Program-made: the position numbers and the translations under genes
Assembly (NCBI GenBank): GCA_021785095.1
Contig: JAJYGM010000078.1
Coordinates: 1-26,035 of the forward strand
DNA: 26,035 nt
Source of the DNA: Actinomycetes bacterium
GTDB lineage: Bacteria; Actinomycetota; Acidimicrobiia; Acidimicrobiales; Bog-793
Reading direction: 5' to 3'
In this document: positions 1 through 8,215 of the stretch, one piece after another
How the letters are laid out: the number at the start of each line of letters is the position of its first letter
Position numbering within the stretch: the stretch's first letter is position 1
The notes under the pieces: model-generated
What the model saw: the letters and a program-made list of their open reading frames with translations, nothing else
Databases searched by the model: none
Told to the model about the DNA's origin: nothing

Positions 1-1111
1 CACCCCGGGCCACCCACTGCTCGACGGGACGGTTGACCTCATCCTCGAGCGGTACCGATTCCTCCTGAAGAAGGGCACCGTGCTCGTGGCGGAGGCCGAC
101 GAAGGCGAGAAGCTTCGAGTCCTGCTCTACCTGGAACACGCCATCCAGGACGCCCGTGCCGACCGTAGGGGCAGCCGGCGAGTCGTCTCGAAGCGGCTGC
201 AGTTCGTGGAGATCGACGAGAAGGGCGGGGCCCAAGTGGCGGGCTATGCACCGTACCTGGACTACCGACCGCTCGAAGATGGGGAGTCGGAGCTCCTCAG
301 GAATGTCCTTTCTGGTCCCTGGCTGGGAGAGGATATCGAGGAAAGGGGCCTGAGCTACGGGATCCAGGAGGCGGTCCCCGAGCATCTGGAAGAGGTGCGC
401 CGGCAGACGGTGGCCAGGGTGGAGAAGACCATGGCTGCGGTGAAGGACCGGCTGACCAGGGAGATCAACTACTGGGACCACCGGGCCAACGAGTTGAAGC
501 AGCAGGAGCTCGCCGGCAAGCAGCCCAAGATGAACTCGGGCAAGGCCCGGCAGCGAGCCGACGAGCTCGAGGCTCGCCTGAAGCGCCGCCTCGAAGAGCT
601 GGAGCAAGAGAAGCAGCTCTCCCCGCTTCCCCCTGTGGTCGTCGGCGGCTCCCTGGTGATACCGAGGGGACTGTTGGAACGTCTACGCGGAGAGCGTCAG
701 GCGGGCGAACAGGTGCACGCGCGGCTCACGAAGCGCGTCGAGCGCCTGGCGGTGGATGCTGTGCTGAAGGCGGAGGCCGAGCTTGGCCGGGAAGCCACGG
801 AGATGCCGCCGAACAACCCCGGCTACGACATCCTGTCAAAGGATCCGGTCACCGGCGAGTACTTGTTCATCGAAGTGAAGGGGCGGGTCGAAGGTGCCCC
901 GATCTTCACCGTTACCAAGAACGAGATCCTGACCGCGCTCAACAAGCCCAAGCAGTACCTCCTAGCGCTTGTCGAGGTACTTGATGACGATCAAACCACC
1001 GCTCGCTACCTCCGGCGACCGTTTAAGGGAGAAGAGGCTGCATTCTTCGATGTCACCAGCGTGAACTACGAGTGGAAGACGCTGTTCGAGAGGGCAGAGG
1101 TGCCGGCGTGA
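1..1111 (+). CDS. SNF2-type helicase C-terminus with DUF3883 nuclease-like domain (5' partial)
   Basis: The frame is open to the left edge from base 2, so this is the last ~369 residues of a larger protein. The internal GTG at 80 is not a credible start. The first part (GHPLLDGTVDLILERY, later a YWDHR motif) matches the region after the motor of SNF2 helicases in DISARM-related defence operons. A charged, probably coiled-coil stretch follows (about residues 130-205 of the fragment). The end is a DUF3883 domain with GYDIL (codons from 821) and FIEVKGR, a spacing that resembles PD-(D/E)xK nucleases. The motor motifs are outside the window and cannot be checked. The stop overlaps the start of the methyltransferase gene (GTGA), showing translational coupling. 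Expected role: ATP-driven translocation on foreign DNA, possibly with cleavage. The nuclease activity is inference. Confidence 0.85.
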   Translation, partial: TPGHPLLDGTVDLILERYRFLLKKGTVLVAEADEGEKLRVLLYLEHAIQDARADRRGSRRVVSKRLQFVEIDEKGGAQVAGYAPYLDYRPLEDGESELLRNVLSGPWLGEDIEERGLSYGIQEAVPEHLEEVRRQTVARVEKTMAAVKDRLTREINYWDHRANELKQQELAGKQPKMNSGKARQRADELEARLKRRLEELEQEKQLSPLPPVVVGGSLVIPRGLLERLRGERQAGEQVHARLTKRVERLAVDAVLKAEAELGREATEMPPNNPGYDILSKDPVTGEYLFIEVKGRVEGAPIFTVTKNEILTALNKPKQYLLALVEVLDDDQTTARYLRRPFKGEEAAFFDVTSVNYEWKTLFERAEVPA

Positions 1112-3891
1112 CCTACCGCAAGAAGCTCATCGAGGTGGCGCTTCCCCTAGAGGCGATCAACCGTGAGGCGGCTCGGGAGAAATCCATACGTCACGGGCAT
1201 CCCTCGACTCTCCATCTGTGGTGGGCTCGGCGCCCATTGGCAGCATGTCGCGCAGTCCTGTTCGCCTCAATCGTCGACGACCCGTCGAGCCGGCCGGAGG
1301 AGTTCCCCACTGAAGACGCTCAGACGGCCGAGCGGGAGCGCCTGTTCCGAATCATCGAGGAACTCGTCAAGTGGGAGAACTCGAACAACGAGCGGATCCT
1401 GGACGCCGCGCGCCAGGAGATCCTCAAGGCCACGGACGGCAACCCGCCGCCCGTGCTCGATCCCTTCTGCGGCGGCGGCTCGATCCCACTTGAGGCGCAG
1501 CGCCTGGGCCTGGAGTCGCACGCCAGCGACCTCAACCCGGTGGCGGTGCTCATCACCAAGGCCCTTATCGAGATCCCGCCGAGGTTCGCCGGCCAGCCGC
1601 CGGTGAACCCGGAGTCGCGCGCCAAGATGGGGCACTCGGGGACGTGGAAGGGCGCGCAGGGACTGGCCGAGGATGTCCGGTACTACGGCAAGTGGATGCG
1701 CGACGAGGCCGAGCGCCGGATCGGCCACTTGTACCCGAAGGCGAGGCTCCCCAAGGAGCACGGCGGCGGCGAGGCCACCGTCATCGCCTGGCTGTGGGCT
1801 CGAATAGTGAAGTGCCCGAACCCCGCCTGCGGGGGGCAGATGCCGCTCGTACGGTCCTTCTGGCTCTCGACGAAGCCAAAGAGAAGAGCGTGGGTCGAAC
1901 CGATCGTCGACGCTCAAACGAAGACGGTGAGGTTCGAGGTCCAAACCGGTGAAGGCGCCCCTCCGGATCCGCCGAAGATCGGCCGTGGTGCCAAGTTCCG
2001 TTGCCTGGTCTGCCGGCAGATCGTGGAGGACGACCACATCAAGGCCGAGGGTCGGGCGAAGCGGATGGGCGCCCAGCTCATGGCAATCGTCGCCAAGGCT
2101 GACCAAGGCCGTGTCTATCTTCCGCCGGATGGTGAACATAGCCAGGTCGCGGAATCAGCAAGCCCCTCATGGGCACCAGAGGCGGAACTCTCGTATGACC
2201 CCCGAGCCATTTGGTGCACGCTCTACGGGCTGACGAGGTTCAGCGACCTCTTCACAGGTCGCCAACTCATGGCCCTGACCACCTTCAGCGATCTTGTGTC
2301 CCTAGCCCGCGAGCAAGTCCTCAAGGATGCCGTTGACGCCGGCCGACCCGACGACCGGGAACCGCTCTCCGGTGGCGGCCATGGGGCGACCGCACACGCC
2401 GACGCCGTCGCCACGTATTTGGGGTTGGGGCTGTCGAAGCTCTCCGACTACAACAGTACGATCGTCACGTGGAGCCAGAGCCGAGATCAAGCTCGAAACT
2501 CCTTCACGCGGCAAGCCCTCCCCATGACTTGGGACTTCACGGAGGTCAATCCATTCGGCTCCGGGGCCGGAGACCCAAAGGTCACCTTTGACGGCATCGC
2601 CGAGACGCTCGAGAGAGTCCCGGCCGGTCCAACTGGTTTGACTCAGCAGCTTGACGCGACGGTAGCGATGAACGGCGTGTCGGCTCCACTCCTCTGTACC
2701 GACCCTCCCTATTACGACAACATTGGATACGCTGGGCTCGCCGACTTCTTCTACGTCTGGCTTCGCCCTTCCCTGGCACGCGTATTCCCGGATGTCTTCA
2801 GCACGCTCCTGACACCCAAGGACCAAGAGCTGATCGCGACTCCATACCGATTCGCTGGCAGCAAGGATAAGGCAGACCACTTCTTCGAGGAGGGACTTGA
2901 GACTGCCTTCCGAAAGATGCTAGCTGAGCAGAATAGGAACTATCCCATGACCCTCTTCTACGCCTTCAAACAGGCCGAGGAGGAGCAGATCGATGGCGAC
3001 CTTGCGACAGCTCTCGCCTCGACTGGATGGGAAACGATGCTCAATGGCCTCCTTGCTTCAGGCTATGCGGTCACAGGAACATGGCCCATGCGAAGTGAGC
3101 GAGGCGCACGCAGCATTGCCATCGGTACCAACGCCCTCGCTTCGGCAGTTGTGCTGGTTTGTCGGCCCAGAAGCGGCGATGCGGGAATTGCCGTTCGGCG
3201 TGAGTTCATGGATGCACTCAGGGCTGAACTACCTTCGGCTCTTCGCAAGCTTCAGCAGGGCAATATCGCGCCAGTCGATCTGGCTCAAGCAGCCATCGGT
3301 CCTGGGATCGCGGTGTTCTCCCGCTATGGCAGAGTCCTTGAATCGGATTCCGACATGTCGGTCCGTACCGCACTGGGTCTGATCAACCGTGTACTTGATG
3401 AAGTGCTAACTGAGCAGGAGAGCGAATACGACCCAGCCACGCGGTGGGCTACTGCCTGGTTCGAACAGCAGGGGATGGACGAGGGGAAGTTCGGAGACGC
3501 AGAAACCCTCTCAAGAGCGAAGAACGTCTCGGTCGCTGGACTTGTCGAGGATGGCTTCCTCTTTTCTCGCGGCGGGAGAGTGAGGCTCTTGCGGCGCGAC
3601 GAGCTGCCCGGGGACTGGGATCCAGTGGCCGAGCGAACCGTCACCGTGTGGGAGCTCACTCAGCACCTTGTCAAACAACTCGAGGTGAGCGGAGAGGCCG
3701 GCGCTGCCGCCCTCCTCCGCAAGGCGCCCGGCCTCGGCGAAACAGCCCGCGACCTCGCCTACCGCCTCTACACCACAGCGGAGCGGAAGAAGTGGCCCCA
3801 GGAGGCGCTCGCCTACAACAGCCTCGTCGTCGCTTGGCCCGAAGTCACTCGCCTCGCGCGGGCCGCGCCATCGCAGGAAGCAATGCTGTGA
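1108..3891 (+). CDS. DUF1156 adenine-specific DNA methyltransferase (DISARM DrmMI-like)
   Basis: A 927-residue protein starting at GTG 1108, which overlaps the upstream stop by 4 bp. An ATG at 1072 in frame is less likely because the conserved DUF1156 N-terminus (KKLIEVALPLEAIN, then HPSTLHLWWARRP) begins right after the GTG. Motif I is DPFCGGGS at residues 118-125 and the catalytic motif is DPPYYDN at 532-538, the order of an N6-adenine amino-methyltransferase using SAM. Between them lie two cysteine pairs (C236/C241 and C299/C302) that could form a zinc ribbon. In DISARM and related systems this family methylates host DNA so that the helicase/ATPase partners spare it. The long insertions before and after the DPPY motif are probably target-recognition regions. 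The family call is strong; the recognition sequence cannot be read from here. Confidence 0.92.
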   Translation: MTYRKKLIEVALPLEAINREAAREKSIRHGHPSTLHLWWARRPLAACRAVLFASIVDDPSSRPEEFPTEDAQTAERERLFRIIEELVKWENSNNERILDAARQEILKATDGNPPPVLDPFCGGGSIPLEAQRLGLESHASDLNPVAVLITKALIEIPPRFAGQPPVNPESRAKMGHSGTWKGAQGLAEDVRYYGKWMRDEAERRIGHLYPKARLPKEHGGGEATVIAWLWARIVKCPNPACGGQMPLVRSFWLSTKPKRRAWVEPIVDAQTKTVRFEVQTGEGAPPDPPKIGRGAKFRCLVCRQIVEDDHIKAEGRAKRMGAQLMAIVAKADQGRVYLPPDGEHSQVAESASPSWAPEAELSYDPRAIWCTLYGLTRFSDLFTGRQLMALTTFSDLVSLAREQVLKDAVDAGRPDDREPLSGGGHGATAHADAVATYLGLGLSKLSDYNSTIVTWSQSRDQARNSFTRQALPMTWDFTEVNPFGSGAGDPKVTFDGIAETLERVPAGPTGLTQQLDATVAMNGVSAPLLCTDPPYYDNIGYAGLADFFYVWLRPSLARVFPDVFSTLLTPKDQELIATPYRFAGSKDKADHFFEEGLETAFRKMLAEQNRNYPMTLFYAFKQAEEEQIDGDLATALASTGWETMLNGLLASGYAVTGTWPMRSERGARSIAIGTNALASAVVLVCRPRSGDAGIAVRREFMDALRAELPSALRKLQQGNIAPVDLAQAAIGPGIAVFSRYGRVLESDSDMSVRTALGLINRVLDEVLTEQESEYDPATRWATAWFEQQGMDEGKFGDAETLSRAKNVSVAGLVEDGFLFSRGGRVRLLRRDELPGDWDPVAERTVTVWELTQHLVKQLEVSGEAGAAALLRKAPGLGETARDLAYRLYTTAERKKWPQEALAYNSLVVAWPEVTRLARAAPSQEAML

Positions 3892-3948
3892 GTCTGCGAG
3901 CATCCGACGACGCTTGGCCCTCCCGAGCGTGGGAAGGAAGAATAGCTG

Positions 3949-4800
3949 TTGCCGGAACAGGCTGAACTTCTCGAGCAGCTCGGCTCGCCGTTCACCGCGC
4001 GTCCCACGGAGCGGTTGCGGCGCTTCGCGTTCGTCCCGATGTCGATTCTTGAACGACTGGCTCGCGAGGCCTTGTCTGAGAACTGGGGGCGGAATCTCTA
4101 TGTCCTCGAGAAGTATTTGGCGGTTCATGTCGGCTGGAGTGTTGAACAAGGGAGATACACGGAAGGCGAGGGGCAGTTCTATGTCACAGCCGGTTCTCTC
4201 CAGACCCGCTACGGCACGCCGCTCTACCTGGTCTTCGAGCCCAATCAGTACGAGGACAGGCAGCCTTGGGCGTTGATCTATGCTGGCTCGCGCGTGTCGG
4301 CCCCGAGCCTCCCTATCCCACCTGACGTCACAGCCGGATCCCCAATCCCGGCTGGCGCGGAGATCGTGATGTTGCACGACCACATCCTCGGTGAGAACAC
4401 CGAGCGGGTCGAGTTCTTGCGCGGTACCCCTCCGGTCGCCCAGATGTGCGCTGTCGCTGGAGCGATTCAATGGTCGCTGTTCCGCCTGTTGCACTTACCC
4501 TACTGGTACTTCGGTCGCATGAACTATGTCGTCCCCCTCTATTTGCGCTCGCGAGAGAACATCACTCTCGCGCCAGATCTCGTGGCGCCAATCGAAGCCA
4601 ACGAGACTGGTCTCTTAGTCCGGACCGTACTCCTCCCGCACATGCCCTACGCGAACGCGAGGGTGGCCGTGAGACGGCATGATGAGCTCCCGGCGTGGAT
4701 GTTGGACTGCTGGAACGACGAAGCCGAGCGCATGGGCGAGACGGAGATCGAGAACCCGGAAGGGGCCGTCGCGGAGTCTGCACCAGAGCCTGAAGGGTAG
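3949..4800 (+). CDS. DUF3825-like protein inside the defence operon
   Basis: A 283-residue protein with a TTG start at 3949, chosen because a good Shine-Dalgarno (GGAAGGAAG, 3932-3940) lies 8 bases upstream and no ATG or GTG is as well placed. The region around residues 44-115 (ENWGRNLYVLEKYL, then an FYVTAGSLQTRYGTPLY segment and FEPNQYEDRQPW) resembles the DUF3825 family: a Trp-containing start, a TGL/TRYG-type strand and a following FEPN. No catalytic motif, signal peptide or membrane segment is evident. It lies 57 bp after the methyltransferase and 11 bp before the ATPase on the same strand, so it is co-transcribed and probably part of the system or an embedded accessory. Biochemical function is unknown. 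The DUF3825 assignment is from memory of the pattern and moderately certain. Confidence 0.6.
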   Translation: MPEQAELLEQLGSPFTARPTERLRRFAFVPMSILERLAREALSENWGRNLYVLEKYLAVHVGWSVEQGRYTEGEGQFYVTAGSLQTRYGTPLYLVFEPNQYEDRQPWALIYAGSRVSAPSLPIPPDVTAGSPIPAGAEIVMLHDHILGENTERVEFLRGTPPVAQMCAVAGAIQWSLFRLLHLPYWYFGRMNYVVPLYLRSRENITLAPDLVAPIEANETGLLVRTVLLPHMPYANARVAVRRHDELPAWMLDCWNDEAERMGETEIENPEGAVAESAPEPEG

Positions 4801-4811
4801 GTCGAGAGACG

Positions 4812-7800
4812 ATGGCGCAAAGCAATCGTGAGCGCGTCGGTCGAGCGCTTGAGCTACTGACACAGGGCCTGAGTCCATTCATCGAGAGAGAGATGCAAGC
4901 CGTCCATCGCGAAAGGTGGGTAGAGGTCGCGAACCAGAGCTTCGATCTTGCATACAGGCCCGAGGATGGGAACTGGGACGCCGCTGCGCTGCTCAGGATC
5001 ATGTGGGAGCAGTGGAACACCGTCTTCCGAAAGACCCTGGGCCGGACCGAACGAAATCTCGTTGCTGAGCTGCGGGACACCAGGAACAAGTGGGCCCACG
5101 AGGACCCGTTCTCGCCCGACGACGCGTACCGGGCTCTCGACAGCGTCCAGCGTTTGCTAGAGGCGATCTCGGCTCCCGAAGCAGCAGAAGCGACTCGTCA
5201 AAAGGCCGAGCTGCTACGAACGAGTTTCGAGCAGGACGCGCGGAAGGCAACGCGACAAGCCACACTCACGCCAGCCGAGGGGCGTCCCGCGGCTGGGTAC
5301 AAGGCGTGGCGAGAGGTCATCACGCCTCACCCCGACGTGGCCTCCGGTGGGTACCAGCAAGCTGAGTTCGCCGCCGACCTCGGCCAGGTGTACCGGGGCG
5401 AGGGGACGGACGAGTACCGCGACCCTCGGGAGTTCTTTCGGCGCACCTACATCACAGAGGGGATCCGCGATCTGTTGGCCCAGGCCTTGGACCGCCTAAC
5501 GGGCAAGGGAGGAGACCCCGTCGTCGAACTCCAAACGAACTTCGGCGGGGGCAAGACCCATTCACTCCTGGCTCTGTACCACCTGTTCTCCGGCGTCCCT
5601 TCATCGGAGCTGCCCGGCGTGGAGCCGATCATGCAAGAAGCAGGCGTGGACCAGGCTCCCGCAGCGCAGCGAGCGGTTCTAGTTGGCACGGCCATCTCTC
5701 CTGGGCAGCCGTATCGCAAGCCAGACGGCACAGAGGTCCGCACGCTTTGGGGCGAGCTCGCCTGGCAGCTGGGCGGGAAAGAGGGCTACGAGCTCGTTGC
5801 GGAGGCAGACGCCACCGCCACCAATCCTGGCGAGGTCCTGAACGAGCTCCTCTACCTCTACTCCCCTTGCTTGATCCTCATCGACGAGTGGGTCGCCTAC
5901 GCTCGGCAGCTCTACGGCAAGGAGAGCCTGCCAGCCGGGAGCCTGGACACGCACTTCAGTTTCACCCAGGCGCTCACCGAAGCCGCAAGGGCGACACCGA
6001 AGGCCCTGCTGGTGGTGAGCATTCCGGTCTCTGAACGGCTCGGTGCGTCACCCTCGGAAGAAGCGGTGGTCACCGACGTCGAGATCGGCGGGGAGGGCGG
6101 TCGCGTGGCCCTCGAGGGGCTGAAGAGGTGGGTCGGCCGGATGGAGTCACCGTGGCGCCCCGCCACCGCCGAAGAGAGCTTCGAGATCGTGCGGAGGCGA
6201 CTCTTCCAGTCCATCGATTCGCCCGAGAGCTTCGCCGCCCGGGACGCAGTGGTGAAGGCTTTCGGTGACCTGTACCGCGCACAGAACCAGGAGTTCCCCC
6301 AAGGCTGCGGGGAGAAGGCTTACGAGCGACGGCTCGAAGCCGCATATCCGGTGCACCCGGAGCTGTTCGACCGCCTGTACACGGACTGGTCATCGCTGGA
6401 GCAGTTCCAGCGGACCCGGGGAGTGCTGCGTCTCTTGGCTGCCGTCATCCACTCCCTCTGGGAGCGGCAGGACGCGAGCTTGCTGATCATGCCAGGCACT
6501 GTGCCAATCGATGACCCCCGAGTGCAGTCTGAGTTGACGCGGTACCTCCCCGACAACTGGCGCCCGATCATCGAAGCGGACGTCGACGGATCCAGCTCCC
6601 TGCCGTTGCAGCTCGACCGGGACAATCCGAACTTGGGCCGCTACTCCGCAAGCCGCCGTGTGGCCAGGACGATCTACCTGGGCTCGGCTCCCACGGTTCG
6701 AACCGCTCACCGAGGGCTGGAGGATCGAAACATCAAGCTCGGCTGCGTCCAGCCCGGAGAGAGCCCGGCCGTCTTCGGGGACGCACTTCGGCGCCTGACG
6801 GACCGGGCCACCCATCTGTATGTCGATGGTCGGAGATACTGGTTCTCCACCCAGCCCAGCGTGACCCGTCTCGCCCAGGACCGCGCCATCCAACACGAGG
6901 ACCACGAGGTCTGGGACGAGATTATTCGGCGGCTACGCGTCCAGCGAGATCGGGGCGATTTCGCCGCTGTGCACGTGGCTCCGACCTCCGGAAGCGACGT
7001 GCCGGACGAGTCCGAGACCCGGCTGGTGATCCTCGACCCGGAACACGCGCACGCCAGCAAGGCCGGCGATTCGGCTGCTCGGGCGTTGGCGGGCCAGATC
7101 CTGGACCAACGGGGCACGGGCCCACGACGGTACCGGAACGCGTTGGTGTTCTTGGCGCCGGACCGAGCCCGGCTTGCTGACCTGGAGCAAGCGGTTCGAA
7201 GCTACAAGGCCTGGGCTTCCATCGAGGAGGAGCGAGAACAGCTGAACCTCGACGCCTTCCAGTCCCGTCAAGCGGCCAGCAAGCGCGAAGAAGCGGATCG
7301 CACGGTAGATCAGCGGATCCCGGAGGCGTACTGCTGGGCGATGATCCCCGTGCAGCCCAGCCCAAACGGCCCGATGGACTGGGAGGAGGTCCGCCTGACG
7401 GGGCAGGACGGGCTCGCGACGCGGGCGAGCAGGAAGCTCCGCTCTGAGGAGTACCTCATCGTGGAATTCGGCGCTGTCCGGCTTCGGAAGGAACTCGACG
7501 ACATCCCGCTGTGGCGCGGCGACCACGTGGGCCTGCGCCAGCTGTGGGAGGACTTTGCGCAGTATCTCTACCTTCCTCGGCTCCGTGACTCCCGCGTTCT
7601 CATTGAGGCGGCCCAGCAAGGCGTCTCGTTCATCAACTGGGAGCAGGACGGCTTCGGCTACGCGGAGGCCTGGGACGAGTCGGCCGATCGATACCGCGGA
7701 CTTCGGGGTGGAGAGTCGGTCGGCATCCCTATGACAGCAGAGAGCGTACTGGTGAAGCCGGAGGTGGCCCGCCGACAACTGGACCAGGAGCGGCCAACCC

Positions 7801-8111
7801 CAGCGCCCAAGAAGACGCCTGAGGAGGACGAGGTTGGTCCAGCTCCTGGCGAGGGTCCCGAGCCAGAGCCAGAGCTGCCGCGACGCTTCCACGGCGGAGT
7901 CTCCTTGGACCCGGTACGACTGAGCCGTGACGTAGCGCAGATCGCTGATGCCGTGGTGCAGCACTTGGCGAGCCAGCCGAACGCGGAGGTTGAGCTCTCC
8001 CTAGAGATTCAGGCAAAGCTGCCTGAAGGAGCCCCGGACAACGTGGTCAGGACGGTGACGGAGAACGCCAAGACCTTGAAGTTCCGAGAGTACGGCTTCG
8101 AAAGAGAGTAG
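4812..8111 (+). CDS. Swt1-like HEPN domain fused to DUF499 AAA+-like ATPase
   Basis: A 1099-residue protein starting at ATG 4812, preceded by GAGAG. The first ~120 residues are a helical HEPN-like domain (Swt1 type) carrying RNKWAH at residues 91-96, an R-x4-H motif as in HEPN ribonucleases. The DUF499 ATPase follows: Walker A FGGGKTH at 244-250 and Walker B CLILIDEW at 353-360. The C-terminus (about residues 985-1020) is Pro/Glu-rich, then a short conserved-looking tail. DUF499 proteins are the ATPase partners of DUF1156 methyltransferases and SNF2/DUF3883 helicases in the Hma-type arrangement, which this operon matches. Likely role: sensing or remodelling a nucleic-acid complex, with the HEPN part a possible RNA-cleaving effector (inference). 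It is the last gene of the operon; the next gene converges on it. Confidence 0.88.
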   Translation: MAQSNRERVGRALELLTQGLSPFIEREMQAVHRERWVEVANQSFDLAYRPEDGNWDAAALLRIMWEQWNTVFRKTLGRTERNLVAELRDTRNKWAHEDPFSPDDAYRALDSVQRLLEAISAPEAAEATRQKAELLRTSFEQDARKATRQATLTPAEGRPAAGYKAWREVITPHPDVASGGYQQAEFAADLGQVYRGEGTDEYRDPREFFRRTYITEGIRDLLAQALDRLTGKGGDPVVELQTNFGGGKTHSLLALYHLFSGVPSSELPGVEPIMQEAGVDQAPAAQRAVLVGTAISPGQPYRKPDGTEVRTLWGELAWQLGGKEGYELVAEADATATNPGEVLNELLYLYSPCLILIDEWVAYARQLYGKESLPAGSLDTHFSFTQALTEAARATPKALLVVSIPVSERLGASPSEEAVVTDVEIGGEGGRVALEGLKRWVGRMESPWRPATAEESFEIVRRRLFQSIDSPESFAARDAVVKAFGDLYRAQNQEFPQGCGEKAYERRLEAAYPVHPELFDRLYTDWSSLEQFQRTRGVLRLLAAVIHSLWERQDASLLIMPGTVPIDDPRVQSELTRYLPDNWRPIIEADVDGSSSLPLQLDRDNPNLGRYSASRRVARTIYLGSAPTVRTAHRGLEDRNIKLGCVQPGESPAVFGDALRRLTDRATHLYVDGRRYWFSTQPSVTRLAQDRAIQHEDHEVWDEIIRRLRVQRDRGDFAAVHVAPTSGSDVPDESETRLVILDPEHAHASKAGDSAARALAGQILDQRGTGPRRYRNALVFLAPDRARLADLEQAVRSYKAWASIEEEREQLNLDAFQSRQAASKREEADRTVDQRIPEAYCWAMIPVQPSPNGPMDWEEVRLTGQDGLATRASRKLRSEEYLIVEFGAVRLRKELDDIPLWRGDHVGLRQLWEDFAQYLYLPRLRDSRVLIEAAQQGVSFINWEQDGFGYAEAWDESADRYRGLRGGESVGIPMTAESVLVKPEVARRQLDQERPTPAPKKTPEEDEVGPAPGEGPEPEPELPRRFHGGVSLDPVRLSRDVAQIADAVVQHLASQPNAEVELSLEIQAKLPEGAPDNVVRTVTENAKTLKFREYGFERE

Positions 8112-8139
8112 GCGTGCGCGCGAGAACAGGCAGGCACCT

Positions 8140-8166
8140 GGGAGTGCATGCCGGGCGGCACTTCCC
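8140..8166. terminator. Possible hairpin between convergent operons
   Basis: The 104-bp gap between the DUF499 stop and the converging LysM-BTAD stop contains GGGAGTGC (8140-8147) and GCACTTCCC (8158-8166). These pair over 8 bp with a single bulged T around a 10-nt loop. There is no clear T-tract on either side, so a classical intrinsic terminator is doubtful. The placement between convergent genes is the main argument. Nothing else is recognisable in the gap. Confidence 0.25.
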
Positions 8167-8215
8167 TGCGGCGTCGACACAGGTTGGCCATAACGCGTTC
8201 GAGCCAGTGCGACTG

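Noticed and set aside
1072..1107. ATG 1072 as start of the DUF1156 methyltransferase
   Set aside because: It would overlap the helicase gene by 40 bp and add residues before the conserved N-terminus; GTG 1108 gives the usual 4-bp overlap.
6933..7964. 343-codon - strand frame inside the DUF499 gene
   Set aside because: Entirely within the 1099-residue ATPase gene; no domain seen and no ribosome site of note.
8112..8215. Small RNA or small gene in the gap between the defence and tad operons
   Set aside because: Only a weak bulged hairpin is visible; no promoter-like element or start with ribosome site.
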